Source of the DNA: Argyresthia goedartella
Taxonomy: Eukaryota; Arthropoda; Insecta; Lepidoptera; Argyresthiidae
Assembly: GCA_949825045.1 (NCBI GenBank)
Contig: OX463822.1
Location: 3,415,001 to 3,479,000 of the forward strand
DNA length: 64,000 bases
Direction of reading: 5' to 3'
Position 1 is the stretch's first letter, and each line of letters opens with the position of its first letter. A program made the position numbers and the translations under genes. Of the stretch, positions 32,905 through 43,474 are shown one piece after another. Below the pieces are notes generated by a model. That model ran no database searches. It was not told the DNA's origin and saw nothing but the letters and a program-made list of their open reading frames with translations.

Positions 32905-33172
32905 TGGGTTTTATGGAGCGTCCGTAGTGAATGAGTATAACACACGGTCACAAATATATCACCATTTATTAGCGTGTTCTCTACAATTTCTTTAGGTTGT
33001 ACGTGCTAGTTAAATCAACTTATATTATAAAATACAATGAGCAATTAAATGGCTAGTCTGACCGAGAGAAAATCTGTCTCACTCTGTGTAACGTGAAATT
33101 GACAGTCCTCAGTGTTGCCAACCGTTCCACAGATTATTAATCTAAAAATAGGCATGCCACAGAGTCGCCACA
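32905..33172 (-). repeat. Gypsy 3' LTR
   Basis: TGGGTTTTATGGAGCGTCCG ... GAGTCGCCACA on the plus strand, with TG...CA ends. It is identical to the other LTR at all but two positions. As the 3' LTR on the minus strand it supplies the RNA 3' end. Confidence 0.95.
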
Positions 33173-33183
33173 CCACCCCCCTA
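33173..33183 (-). promoter_or_regulatory. Gypsy polypurine tract
   Basis: Minus-strand GTAGGGGGGGTGG lies directly upstream of the 3' LTR. Such purine runs resist RNase H and prime plus-strand DNA synthesis. Confidence 0.8.
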
Positions 33184-33225
33184 CGGAGAGAAATAAACCT
33201 ACAAAAAAAATATATATAAGACAAA

Positions 33226-36200
33226 TTAGTCAAATGTTTTGAAACGAACACGTCTGCCAGACCTTGTGGTATATGGCTGTTTGGGTTGGGATGACGATGG
33301 CGGAGCTGTGGATGGTGCTGTAGATGGTGAAGGTGAAATAGAAGAATGCTGTTGAGAAACAGATGGCATAGCAGAAGGCGGCTGTTGAGGAGAAACAACA
33401 GTTGAGGGTGTAGGAACTGGTGTAGGAACATAATCCAAATTCTGCAATGAAGTTTGTTCAATGTAGGCTGGTTTGATCCTATCGACGCTGACAACAACAG
33501 ACTTACCCTTGATATTAATAGTAACCGTTTTGCCATCTCTGGCTCGGTCAATAACTTGATAGGGGCCAGAGTAAGGAGGCTGCAAGGGGCGTCGAACAGT
33601 ATCGTCTCGTAAGAAAATGTGTGATGTGGCCAAGTCCTTGAATACAAAAGTTGCAGGTTCGGTGTGACGCGAAGCTGGGACAGGTCGAATGGAAGCCATG
33701 TGTCGACGAAGTTTAACGACAAAATCAGCAGGATCCTCGAGCTTGTCCGGTTCGGTTGGAGGAACCAGCAATTCGCCGGGGAGACGCAACGTTTCCCCAT
33801 ACACCATTTCTGCAGAGGTCGCTTTCAAATCTTCTTTGAAAGCTGTGCGCATGCCAAGTAAAACGAGAGGGAGAGCCTTAACCCAAGAGTCGCCGTGGCA
33901 CATTAACGATGCCTTTAACTGGCGGTGGACACGCTCAATCATCCCGTTCGCACTCGGATGGTATGCCGTTGTGCGAATGCGCTTGGTGGCAAAATTGTGC
34001 ATAAGTCGGCGAAACAGATCGGACTCGAATTGAGCTCCTTGGTCTGTAGTAGTAACCGAAGGCACGCCAAAGCGCGGGACCCACTCTTTTGTAAAGGTGT
34101 CAGCAACTTCTTCAGCTGTGATGGTACGCATAGGCCAAACTTCGGGCCATCTGGTCACTCTGTCAATCGCAGTCAGGCAATAACGATACTCGGAACAAAC
34201 CGGTAACGGGCCAATGATGTCCGTATGAACATGCGAGAAACGACCAGATGGGGTGTCGAAGGTACCTAAAGGTGCAGAAACGTGTCTCGTCACTTTGCAG
34301 CGCTGACACGCTTCACAAGTGAGAGACCACTCTTTGCAATCTTTGTTCATATTAGGCCAGACATACCGTTCGGACACGAGGCGAGTTGTAGCTCGGATGC
34401 CCGGGTGACTTAAGCTGTGCAGCTTATCGAACACACTTCGGCGCAATTCTCGTGTGACATATGGTCGAGGTCTGCCAGTCGAAGTGTCGCAGGTCAAATA
34501 AATGTCAGTACCTGGGATGGGAACTTCGGTCAATTTGAGGCTAGAGCCTTTAGTCCGAAGAGTTTTAAGTTCCTCATCTGACTGTTGCGACTTTGCAAGG
34601 ATCTCGTACTCCTGATCTAAGGAGATAGCGTCAACGCGCGACATAGCGTCGGCTACGACGTTGTCTTCTCCCTTAATATATTTGATGTTAGTCGTAAACT
34701 GACTAATAAAAGACAGCTGGTTTAGCTGTGCAGGAGGGAGCTTTTCTCGACGTTGTACGAAAGCGTACAACAGAGGTTTATGATCAGTGAAGATTGTGGC
34801 CTGCTGAACTTCCAGGATATGACGGAAATGTTGTACACTTTCGTACACCGCCAAGAGCTCTCTGTAATAAGTAGGCCATTCGGACTGGCGAGGGGTCAGT
34901 TTTTTACTGAAAAACGCCAGTGGGTACCACTGACCGTTGACTTCCTGTTGCAAGCATGATCCAATATGCGCACTCGAAGCATCAGTAAAAAGGCCAAGTG
35001 GTGCATTACATACAGGATGCTGTAGGAGAGTGGCTTCCGAGAGGCTGCGCTTGCAGGCGTCAAATGCTTGGTAAAGGTCATCAGTCCATGGAAAGGGCTT
35101 TGCTCCTTTGCCATGGGTTGAGACTACAGCATTTATTAGAGGGGCCTGGAACTTTGCGGCTTGCGGGATAAAACGGCGGTAATAATTTAGCATGCCGAGA
35201 AACCGTCTCATGCCATGCACTGTTCCAGGTGGAGGAAAATCTAGGAGGGCTTGTACGCGTTCCTGAGGAGGGCGGGTGCCTTCAGCGTTAATAAGATGGC
35301 CTACGAAAACAACCTCTTTGGCACCAAGGACGCACTTTGAAGGATTTATCACAACCCCGTATTCCTGGAACCGCTCGAAGAGCAGATAAAGATGCTTACG
35401 GTGAGTATCCTCATCTGGGGAAAATACCAGCACGTCATCGATGTAAGGGAAACAGAAATCGAGACCCCGTGTGACCTCGTCGATAAAACGTTGGAAAGTT
35501 TGACCTGCGTTGCGCAAGCCAAACGTCATAAAGGGAAACTCGAAGAGGCCAAACGGGTTAACGATGGCCGTTTTCGGAATATCACCTTCGAAGACGGGCA
35601 CTTGATGGTAAGCTTTTACCAGGTCGATGGTGCTGAATATTTTAGCCCCAGAGAGGCTATGGGTAAAATCATTTATGTGGCGAACTGGGTACTTGTCCGG
35701 GACAGTCCGGGCGTTTAAACCACGGTAGTCGCCGCAAGGACGCCACAATCCATTTTTCTTTAGGACCATCTGTAGGGGAGATGCCCAATCACTTTTGGAA
35801 GGTCTGGCCACCCCACAACGTATCATGTCCTCAAATTCCTTCTGGGCTGCAACAAGTTTGTGTGGAGCCAAACGACGAGGACGACATGAAACGGGGGGTC
35901 CTTCGGTGGTCTTAATGTAATGCACAGTGTTGTGTTTTACAATGCGAGGTAAACCGGGAGGGCGCGTAGTATCTGGGAACTCAGCAAGCACTTGTGCGAA
36001 AGTTGAGTTGCCACAAGAGACGGCCTTGACACTGTCCTGAGAGATGTTGGCTGCAATAGCAGAAACAAACAGGTTAGAATTGCCGTCAACGAGGCGCTTG
36101 TTGCGGCAGTCCGGCAAAAGATTATAATGGCTGAGGAAGTCGGAGCCAATAATGGGACTGCTAACATCGGCTATTACAAAGTTCCAAAGAAAATCTCGGC

Positions 36201-36483
36201 GCAAACCTAAGTTGAGGTGCAAGGAAATATTGCCGTAAGTTTTAATGGAACTGCCATTTGCTGCGTTAAGTTCATAGTCCGTACTGGTAAACCGTCCTTT
36301 AAGAAGCCGCCTCGGGAAACAGCAGAGGTCTGAGCCAGTGTCAACTAAATACTGGTACTTGGACTTCTGGTCCGTGACAAAAATTCTTGTCAAGCGGCTA
36401 GGTTTAGCCAAATCAGTCGCCGCTACTACTGATTGGTCCTCTCGTTTCCCTGCTGTGAGGGCCAGCTGCAAGGTTTTATGCAT
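33226..36483 (-). CDS. pol: Gypsy Pol polyprotein: protease, RT, RNase H, integrase
   Basis: Open for 1,085 codons. The protease DTGSD begins at residue 48. RT runs about 180-400, with [12 protein letters not shown] and YIDD at 347-350. RNase H has FTDASSAH near 499 and [12 protein letters not shown]. The integrase has an HHCC region ([10 protein letters not shown] ... CEACQRC) and the DDE triad in [16 protein letters not shown] and MIERVHRQL, then a C-terminal [15 protein letters not shown] block. All catalytic residues I can check are present. Residue 1 is not a natural start: pol overlaps gag by 58 nt in the -1 frame and is probably made as Gag-Pol by frameshifting at 36444-36450. Confidence 0.95.
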   Translation of the reverse strand: MHKTLQLALTAGKREDQSVVAATDLAKPSRLTRIFVTDQKSKYQYLVDTGSDLCCFPRRLLKGRFTSTDYELNAANGSSIKTYGNISLHLNLGLRRDFLWNFVIADVSSPIIGSDFLSHYNLLPDCRNKRLVDGNSNLFVSAIAANISQDSVKAVSCGNSTFAQVLAEFPDTTRPPGLPRIVKHNTVHYIKTTEGPPVSCRPRRLAPHKLVAAQKEFEDMIRCGVARPSKSDWASPLQMVLKKNGLWRPCGDYRGLNARTVPDKYPVRHINDFTHSLSGAKIFSTIDLVKAYHQVPVFEGDIPKTAIVNPFGLFEFPFMTFGLRNAGQTFQRFIDEVTRGLDFCFPYIDDVLVFSPDEDTHRKHLYLLFERFQEYGVVINPSKCVLGAKEVVFVGHLINAEGTRPPQERVQALLDFPPPGTVHGMRRFLGMLNYYRRFIPQAAKFQAPLINAVVSTHGKGAKPFPWTDDLYQAFDACKRSLSEATLLQHPVCNAPLGLFTDASSAHIGSCLQQEVNGQWYPLAFFSKKLTPRQSEWPTYYRELLAVYESVQHFRHILEVQQATIFTDHKPLLYAFVQRREKLPPAQLNQLSFISQFTTNIKYIKGEDNVVADAMSRVDAISLDQEYEILAKSQQSDEELKTLRTKGSSLKLTEVPIPGTDIYLTCDTSTGRPRPYVTRELRRSVFDKLHSLSHPGIRATTRLVSERYVWPNMNKDCKEWSLTCEACQRCKVTRHVSAPLGTFDTPSGRFSHVHTDIIGPLPVCSEYRYCLTAIDRVTRWPEVWPMRTITAEEVADTFTKEWVPRFGVPSVTTTDQGAQFESDLFRRLMHNFATKRIRTTAYHPSANGMIERVHRQLKASLMCHGDSWVKALPLVLLGMRTAFKEDLKATSAEMVYGETLRLPGELLVPPTEPDKLEDPADFVVKLRRHMASIRPVPASRHTEPATFVFKDLATSHIFLRDDTVRRPLQPPYSGPYQVIDRARDGKTVTINIKGKSVVVSVDRIKPAYIEQTSLQNLDYVPTPVPTPSTVVSPQQPPSAMPSVSQQHSSISPSPSTAPSTAPPSSSQPKQPYTTRSGRRVRFKTFD

Positions 36484-37289
36484 TTGGCCGCTTTGGTATT
36501 AAATTTTTTATGATACCAGCACAGTTTAGGGGCACCAGGTGTGGAGGTGCGGGAGCGACGGTCAGCAGCAGATGCGGAGCGACTACGTGAACGTCCAGGT
36601 CGGTTGTTGGTAGAGAGGGAAGCAACTTGTTTGCTCAATTGATCGACCTGCTGTACCAATGTTTCTAAGATGGTGGATGAAGTTGACGGAGCAGCGCAGG
36701 AGAGAACTTGGCTGGGACCAGCTATTTCCATAACCTTGTCAGCCAACTCTGCGAGCTTATCCAGGTCAAGCTCCATCTGTGATGCTAGAATAGCTTGTAC
36801 TTGTTGAGGGAGGCGGCGCATCCACAGTTGTCGCAGAATATTCTCATCTGACAAGTCATTGCCAGAGAGCGAGCGGAGGTGGCGAAGAAACTGGGATGGT
36901 TTTCTATCCCCTAGTTCCTCTTCACCAACGAGCTGACGTACCCGCTGTTCTTGGGACATAGAAAGTCGCCTGATTAATTCCTCCTTCAACTTTTTATATT
37001 TGGTGCCATCAGTCGGAGGTGATGTGATTATGTCCTCGATTTCACTGTCCAATTTTTGGTCGAGCTGCGAGATGACATAATTGAACATTGTAGTATCAGC
37101 TTTGATACCTGACAACTCAAACTGGGCCTCCACCTGGGCAAACCACACCGCTGGCTTGTTGGGCCAGAATGGTGGTAATTTCACAGAGACTTTGAATGTC
37201 TCTGGTTTCTTATCCAATTCCAGCATATTATTGAGAACAGCTTTCTCAGCCTCCAGCTTTTGAATGCGTGCAAGCAATTCTTCAGTCAT
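36426..37289 (-). CDS. gag: Gypsy Gag
   Basis: 287 codons, ATG at 37289. The N-terminus is a short helix ([20 protein letters not shown]). A retrotransposon capsid-like domain follows ([20 protein letters not shown] ... [13 protein letters not shown]), about residues 35-190. After a basic Arg-Ser-rich stretch comes CWYHKKFN then AAKCIKPC, the CHCC-type Cys-His box described for CsRn1 and Kabuki in place of the usual CCHC knuckle. It forms the particle and packages RNA. The gag stop (TAG, 36426-36428) lies inside the pol overlap. Confidence 0.93.
   Translation of the reverse strand: MTEELLARIQKLEAEKAVLNNMLELDKKPETFKVSVKLPPFWPNKPAVWFAQVEAQFELSGIKADTTMFNYVISQLDQKLDSEIEDIITSPPTDGTKYKKLKEELIRRLSMSQEQRVRQLVGEEELGDRKPSQFLRHLRSLSGNDLSDENILRQLWMRRLPQQVQAILASQMELDLDKLAELADKVMEIAGPSQVLSCAAPSTSSTILETLVQQVDQLSKQVASLSTNNRPGRSRSRSASAADRRSRTSTPGAPKLCWYHKKFNTKAAKCIKPCSWPSQQGNERTNQ
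36444..36450 (-). promoter_or_regulatory. Probable -1 ribosomal frameshift site GGGAAAC
   Basis: The minus strand reads GGGAAAC in the X XXY YYZ phase: the gag codons are GGA AAC, preceded by G. It lies within the gag/pol overlap, 16 nt before the gag stop, and a -1 slip there leads straight into pol. GGGAAAC is an accepted slippery heptamer, used for example in a simian retrovirus gag-pro. I could not assess a downstream pseudoknot. Confidence 0.7.
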
Positions 37290-38312
37290 TGTTAATATTT
37301 ACAACTTATACTAAAGAACCAGCAGACGTGCATGCAAAAAAAAAAAAAATTCCGGGGTCAGATGGTGAGACGAGGACACAAAAATTAAATAAGTAAGTAA
37401 CATGTACAATAGGCAATAACACCACAAATAATTGTCAGCCTAGAACTTATAACTAATTAGTAAAAATTAAAATTAAGTTTTATATGTACAAAATTTTTTA
37501 CAAAATTTAGTTTTAGTGGTTAAGATTAGAACCAAACAAACGAAAATGCACGGTGAGGAGACTTAATTAATATTAAATTAGTATTGCATATGCTCAAAAT
37601 GCAGAAAATTAACCAACTTATTAACCAAAAAATAAAATTAAATTCAAAATATTCTGGGCAAAATGCAGCACAAATCAGTTAAATTACTGTCCAAAATAGT
37701 CTTTAATACACATTTAAATGAAATACCGGTCACCAAGAAAGTTTTGAGAGTACTCACGGACCGACGGACACAGGAGTTTGTCGTAACTTACGAAATGTGT
37801 ATCCGAACGCAACACCGGTAAAATCGATTTTCGACAAATAAGCCGCGCCGCGCACAACACTATCGGTCTGAAGTTGGAGCGAACTGTCTTTTGTCAGGAT
37901 AGTTCTGCTACTCGACACAAGGCGGCGGCACCGGTCACGTTTTTTGAATTCGAACTATAAATTCTTGAAATTTTGAGACGAAAAATTGCACTGAATTCGA
38001 TGAATGCGATATGATTTAGTTTCAGCACGACGAAAAAAAAAAGGAAAATTGTAAACACTGTCCAACTCGATGTTCCCATACGAAGATATCACGAACGAAA
38101 CAATTCACAAGCGGCGCCGAGGCAAACCTGTTTTATCTTGTTAGCGGGCGGCGGCCGGTATGTAGGTAGGTTTCAGATTTCAACCTTGGATGGTTCGTAG
38201 CCGGCTTGGTACACGCAGGATTGATGGAATGTAGTTTGCAATGGTGCAATGACGATCACAAAATCACAAGATTCACTTCAATTGCGTAGAAATAAGTCCG
38301 GCGGGAACTCGA
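37290..38312 (-). other. Gypsy untranslated leader
   Basis: About 1 kb lies between the primer site and the gag ATG. There is no ORF with a domain. It contains an A-run at about 37337-37350 and GC-richer sequence near the primer site. It is long for a leader, but no insertion boundary is visible. Confidence 0.7.
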
Positions 38313-38330
38313 ATCACGTCGGAGTCACCA
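38313..38330 (-). promoter_or_regulatory. Primer binding site, tRNA-Trp-like
   Basis: Minus-strand TGGTGACTCCGACGTGAT lies 3 nt from the 5' LTR. It differs at one base from the tRNA-Trp primer site TGGTGACCCCGACGTGAT known from avian retroviruses. The complement continues as a T-loop (TTCGAATCACG reading), as expected for a tRNA 3' end. CsRn1-type elements are known to use tRNA-Trp. Confidence 0.8.
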
Positions 38331-38333
38331 TTA

Positions 38334-38601
38334 TGGGTTTTATGGAGCGTCCGTAGTGAATGAGTATAACACACGGTCACAAATATATCACCATTTATTA
38401 GCGTGTTCTCTACAATTTCTTTAGGTTGTACGTGCTAGTTAAATCAACTTATATTATAAAATACAATAAGCAATTAAATGGCTAGTCTGACCGAGAGAAA
38501 ATCTGTCTCACTCTGTGTAACGTGAAATTGACAGTCCTCAGTGTTGCCAACCGTTCCACAGATTATTAATCTAAAAATAGGCGTGCCACAGAGTCGCCAC
38601 A
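38334..38601 (-). repeat. Gypsy 5' LTR
   Basis: The 268-bp partner of 32905-33172. It should hold the promoter for the minus-strand element. No clear TATA box is assigned. Confidence 0.95.
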
Positions 38602-38607
38602 AATCTA

Positions 38608-39038
38608 TGGTCTTACACGTGCTTCGATCCGTGGGAAGTATTTTGTGTAGGTGTAGAGCGCCGGTGACACGAGTCAGAGATTCTCGTAAGAGATTTTCCG
38701 ACAAGATCCGTTTACAACAAAAAACATGGCATTATCGTCTTTCCTTTGTTTCGGAAAAGGCATACCGTCACGCCACACGGGGTGACAGTCCTCGTATGGC
38801 AAGCCCATTGCAGCTGTGGTGATAAAGGTGTCCTCACAATGTTTGCCATCCTCGCTAGGACGTCCGTATAATGAAATTTAGATAAATTATTTTTGTATTT
38901 GATAATTTATGAATTCAAAATTACATGAGCCCCTCTTCGATGAGTTTTGTTTTCTGTTAGTAAACACATGTGATAACAAATAAAGACAGCAGTAGACGTC
39001 AACTTTTGGAATTTAAGCTACGCTTTAATGTTAAATCA
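38608..39038. other. Unassigned right flank of the Gypsy insertion
   Basis: No domain-bearing ORF; the 93-codon frame 38541-38822 runs across the LTR junction and is accidental. Confidence 0.5.
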
Positions 39039-39145
39039 GCAATGTGTGAGCATTTTGTATAAATTTTTATGTTTATGTAAACATAAAAATTTATACAAAA
39101 TGTTTATGTAAACATAAAAATTTATACAAAATGCTCACACATTGC
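39039..39145. repeat. Palindrome, 37-bp perfect arms
   Basis: GCAATGTGTGAGCATTTTGT at 39039 faces its complement ending at 39145. The arms include TATAAATTTTTATGTTTA, and the middle repeats ATGTAAACATAAAAATTTAT once more, so there are three half-arms. A SINE-tail remnant starts at its right end. Confidence 0.9.
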
Positions 39146-39205
39146 TTCTGGGGCCCCACACAAAAACCTGTGTTGTGGGAATGAGTAACACCAACATTAC
39201 ATATA
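39140..39205 (-). mobile_element. SINE (type A) tail remnant
   Basis: ATTGCTTCTGGGGCCCCACA and CCTGTGTTGTGGGAATGAGT are the inverted SINE tail. The tRNA head is gone. Confidence 0.55.
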
Positions 39206-39471
39206 TCATCTTCAACATTATTTATTGTTTGTTTATTACCTCTTAGCTTATTTCAATATGTCCTAATGAGTAAATCCTACTTACTTTAATTTAGGGTAAA
39301 TATTAAACTGCACATAAAAATACTGATTTGCACAGCAAATATCAGGGCAACATGCTGCGGTAGCTTAGGTGAAGGGTAAAGGGGGTGAGCGAAGCGAAGC
39401 CCCCTTAGTGTTAGGTTGAACATGTAAGAACAACAAAAAATACTTAAAACATAAACTGAAGTACACATAAT

Positions 39472-39965
39472 AGTAGTTTATCTACACACGTATCATAAAC
39501 CCTCTTTACGGCGTACAAAAACCGCACGTTACGATCAGCATAATATTAAACTACTTGGTAAAAACTCATTTCTTATCTGAAAAATTACACATTATGACCA
39601 TAATGTGTAATTTTTCTACACATTATGACATTCAAATTTCGAACGCCGACGCCCGCCTGCATGCCGCCCCTAGTTTGTCTGTGAAGTTGGTACTGACATT
39701 CAAATTTCGAACGCCGTCGCCCGAAGTTGGTGCTACAGAACAAGCTAAACAACTGCAGAGCCACAATGCCGGTCAAACATGCGGTTCCTGTACACATCAA
39801 AGAGAGCTTATGATATGTGTGTAGATAAACTAGTGTATGTAACTGTACATAATTAGGCATTAAAACTCTCGAGTGATATTTTTATGAAACTCGCCTTCGG
39901 CTCGTTTCATACACCCACTCTCGAGTATTAATGCCCTCCATTATGTAGCAGTCACATAAACTACT
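39472..39965 (-). repeat. P4 MITE family, copy C, minus strand
   Basis: From AGTTTATCTACACACGTATC (right terminus, inverted) to CATTATGTAGCAGTCACATA. It includes the CTCGAG insert and one full plus one shortened tandem unit. It meets copy D head to head. Confidence 0.85.
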
Positions 39966-40370
39966 ATTATATGACTGCTACATAATGGAGGGCATCAATA
40001 CTCGAGAGTGGGTTTATCACTCGTATATCACTCCAGAGTTTTAATGCCTAATTATGTACATTTACATACACTAGTTTATCTACAAACATATCATAACCTC
40101 TCTTTGATGTGTTCAAGAACCGCATGTTTGACCGGTATTGTGGCATTGTGACATTGTTAATTGCTCTGCAGTTGTTTAGCTTGTTCTTTAGTACCAACTT
40201 CACAGACAAACTAGGGGCGGCACGCAGGCGGGCGTCAACGTTCGAAATTTGAATGTCAAAATTTTCAGATAAGAAATGAATTTTTACCAAATAGTTTTAA
40301 ATTATGCTGGTCTTTACGTGCGGTTTTTAGACGCAGTAAAGAGGGTTTATGATACGTGTGTAGATAAAAT
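39966..40370 (+). repeat. P4 MITE family, copy D, plus strand
   Basis: From TTATATGACTGCTACATAAT to GATACGTGTGTAGATAAA. It carries the CTCGAG insert but only one ACCAACTTCACAGACAAACT unit and has lost the ACATAATG hairpin. Confidence 0.85.
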
Positions 40371-40444
40371 ATTTAAAACTTAAAGTGCTTTTGTTGATCC
40401 TTTTTTGCAGTGCAAATCAGTATTTTTGATGTGCGATTAAATAC

Positions 40445-41460
40445 TAGCCTTAATTTAGTATTCTCACGACGCAATTTACTATTTACCCCTACCTATTTAC
40501 TATTTACAATCAGCACCAAGAAAAAATATGCTAGTATTATTTCTTTACCCACGCCTCAGATTTTCCCACTTAATTTATAAGAGAGCTGAACAAAACATTA
40601 GAAATTCCAAGTAAATATAATCTCTGTTTACAGTTTCTTTAAGAAACTCATTATTCTCGGATCATTAGGATGGTTTTGAATTATTTCTAAAATAAACATC
40701 AATGAGTTCTTAGAGATTTTGTATTGGGGCTTCGGAATAAGCGAAATACATAGATGAGTATACGATGATATGAGAATGTATTGAGTTCTAAGGCCCTTTA
40801 TCGAAAACCGCTGAAAATTACAGCTTTCATTTGGCGTAACCTCAGCTAAACAAAACCCTTTGCTTAAATAGATATAGCTTCAATTTTGGATAACGTACAC
40901 TTTTGTTGATGGTTTGGTTTCTTTTGGTTTATTCTTGCTCTACAAAATAAGGTAATACTCGCCATGTGTATAGTTTGTCAGACATTAACGAACTCTTCAA
41001 TTGCATCGAACAGCATATGTTATAGTCATAACATAAACATAGACTGAATATTTCAAATCAAAACTTTTGGGAAACGTTATTTTAATTATAAAAGTGATCT
41101 ATCAGTGAGATACATTTAAAAAATGCATTAGAAAGTCAATTGCCGTATAGAGTGTTATCATAATGAGTAAAATTTACATGAGAAATCATCAAAACTTAGG
41201 CGACATCAACAGCTACCACAGGTAAATATTAATCAATGTTATTCGTAGATTTTCTTGTATTTTATCCATTCTATTGGATACATTAGGATAGCGGAAGATT
41301 TACAAAATTATTTCCAGATATATACCAGAAATATAAGAAATATATTTATAGTAGTGTATGAACAATAATTTATCTATTACAAATTTGTCCAAGACATATC
41401 GATAGTGATGTGAAACAAATATTATCGATAAATTGTATAGTACGAAGTCTACAGGGGTAT
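40445..41460. other. About 1 kb without a recognised element
   Basis: This is the longest stretch between elements that looks like unique sequence. A 59-nt frame from ATG 41163 to a GT splice-donor-like AG/GTAAAT at 41221-41228 could be a first exon, but nothing else supports it. Confidence 0.4.
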
Positions 41461-41464
41461 GGGG

Positions 41465-41700
41465 TTTATTTTATTTTTATTTTATTTTATTGTTTAAGGT
41501 TCACCAACAGATGATACAATAAGACATTCATTTGTATTAATTATTACATTAGTGCTAGATGTTCATCTACTTAAAGGTAAACACAACATGCACATTCGAC
41601 ATTTGGTATTAACGCTATTATTATAAGTAAGATATCATTTATTTACAATTGTTATTATTTAATTACTATTATTAATAATAATAATAGTAATAATTAATTA
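41465..41700 (-). other. AT-rich stretch, possible LINE 3' UTR
   Basis: 'TTATTTTATTTTTATTTTAT' and 'GTTTAAGGTTCACCAACAGA' resemble an inverted LINE 3' end. It could belong to the LINE to the right, but the palindrome lies between. Confidence 0.35.
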
Positions 41701-41780
41701 TACCCCAATAATTAATTATAATTATAATAGTAATAATAATAATATTATTGCTATTATAATTATAATTAATTATTGGGGTA
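41701..41780. repeat. 80-bp AT-rich palindrome
   Basis: TACCCCAATAATTAATTATA at 41701 faces its complement ending at 41780, with about 37-bp arms and one mismatch. The stop codon of the neighbouring LINE RT lies in its right arm. Confidence 0.92.
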
Positions 41781-43474
41781 CGTGGGATAAATGAGACTCG
41801 ACCTTGGATCTAAACGAGCCAAGTCTGTCGTTGAATACGTCTATATCCAATTCTGTGTTCTTGTGCATAGTGTTGTAAAGGCGTGTCATTCTGGTCATAG
41901 GGGGAATTAAGACCGAGGTTAGTTTTCCAAGGACGCTCTCTGAGGAGTTTGTTGGTACCAAGTCGTGGGAGCCTGTTTGGAACGTTTATGCTGAAGGAAC
42001 AATTGTGGACACTTTATTTTGCCGTTAGCACCTTGTACATGAATGTCATGTCTAGTGTTTGCCTTCTGACAGCAAGAGATGTCATTTGGAAGTGTGCTAA
42101 TCTTTCCTTATATGAGCGAAGTTGGAGATCCTTATAGGTAGTGTGTGCAAGATACCATACAAATCTTTTATGAGCTTATTCTATTGTATCCTTGTGAACC
42201 TGATAGAATGGGCTCCATGCCCTGTGAGCAGTACTCCAGAACAGATAGAACTAGCGTGTTAAAAAGCAATATCTTCGTTTTGGCATCTCTAAAAGGTTTG
42301 GAAGCTCTTAAGATGAAACCTAGTATTTTAGATGCCTTCGTTGTTATACTAGCTATGTGAGGAGTAAAACTAAGTTCGCTGTCAACCAAGATACCAAGGT
42401 CTCGAATGATGTTAACCTGTTCTAGTTTTGTGCCGTCAATATTGTATTGAGTCAAAATGATTTTGGTATTACGTGTGAAGTCACATGGTGGCACTTACTC
42501 GGATTAAGCTCCATCCCATTAAGAACACACCATTGGTATAGTTTGCTAAGATCTTGTTGTAGATCATGTGCATCCAAATCGTTAGTGACGGCTTTGAGTA
42601 GTTTTAGGTCGTCGGCAAACATGTATGGTTCAGCGTGTTGGAAACAATCTACAATATCATTTATAAATATTATAAACAACACTGAACCCAGATGGGACCC
42701 CTGTGGGACGCCTGACGTTACGCTGAAAGGTTCCGATTGTGTGCCGTTGACTACAACATATGATTTTCGTTCTGTCAAGTATGATTGTATCCAGTCCAAC
42801 ATAGGGTTAAGCATGCCGTAACGTTTGAGTTTGTGTACTAAGATATCAATGTCCACCTTATCAAATGCTTTGCTGAAATCGGTATATACAGCATCCACTT
42901 GTTCACGCTTGTCCACAAACTCAGCTAGTCGATCTACGAATGCGACAATATTAGAGTTGGTTGAGCTGCCTTGAACAAAGCCGTGGTGTCTATTAGAGAG
43001 CTGAGGGAAGACATGAAAATTTAGACTTGGGTATATTATAACCTCGAATATCTTTGCAAAGGTAGGAAGAATAGTGATAGGTCTGTATTTACACACATAT
43101 TTGCTAATACCATCCTTAGGTATGGGTACGATCTTTCCCATTTTCCACCGAGCGGGAAAACCACCTGACCTCAACGAATGGCTATATATTACGGTTAGAG
43201 GCCATGAAAGGACATCAGCGCAACGCTTTACACATAAAGGTGGAATATTGTCGGAGCCTGGGCCCTTGTTAGGGTCTAATTTCCTAAGTTTATCTCGTAC
43301 TATAGACTCTTCAAAAGTTATAGTCGAAAGGGGACTGCAGGCTGAAGAATCTATATAATCATCTTTTGGTGGGCTCTGATTCACTGAACTACTTGTGTAT
43401 AAGGAAGAAAAGTTTTTGGCGAATAGTTCGCTAATATCCTCGCTATTATTGTCTACCTCAGAACCCAGATACAT
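41770..43474 (-). pseudogene. LINE RT and C-terminus, minus strand
   Basis: The main frame (43474-42452) has KLDPNKGPGSDNIPPLCVKR, YRPITILPTFAKIFE, VDAVYTDFSKAFDKVD (catalytic Asp), SGVPQGSHLGSVLFIIFIND and YMFADDLKLL (catalytic Asp pair). A shifted frame (42494-42168) continues with DLGILVDSELSFTPHI and SVLEYCSQGMEPIL. A third (41961-41770) gives LGKLTSVLIPPMTRMTRLYN and the stop. The active-site residues are kept; the frames are not. Confidence 0.88.

Larger units (their letters stand above)
32899..38607 (-). mobile_element. Complete Ty3/Gypsy LTR retrotransposon, CsRn1-type
   Basis: Two 268-bp LTRs (32905-33172 and 38334-38601) are flanked by AATCTA (32899-32904 and 38602-38607). The LTRs differ at two positions only (33036 G/A and the A/G in GGCATGCC/GGCGTGCC). 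The element has a primer site next to the 5' LTR, a polypurine tract next to the 3' LTR, an open gag and an open 1,085-codon pol. The gag Cys-His pattern and the tRNA-Trp-like primer site both fit the CsRn1 clade, known from Bombyx (Kabuki) and flukes. It looks young and possibly able to move. Confidence 0.93.
39300..40444. mobile_element. MITE M1, copy 2, split by two P4 elements
   Basis: The left part, 39300-39467, matches 14038-14220 (TATTAAACTGCACATAAAAA, TTGCACAGCAAATATCAGGG). The right part, 40371-40444, matches 14228-14292 (TTTTGATGTGCGATTAAATA). The P4 pair occupies the gap. Confidence 0.82.

Noticed and set aside
33045..33800. 251-codon minus frame overlapping the Gypsy pol end and 3' LTR
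   Set aside because: Shifted frame of the pol C-terminus with a low-complexity Leu/His stretch; env was considered, but no membrane-protein pattern holds.
33664..35718. Several plus-strand frames within the Gypsy pol
   Set aside because: Antisense by-products of the intact 1,085-codon pol.
36500..36520. AAATTTA heptamer upstream of the gag/pol overlap as slip site
   Set aside because: It is in the wrong phase relative to gag and lies before the pol frame overlap; GGGAAAC fits better.
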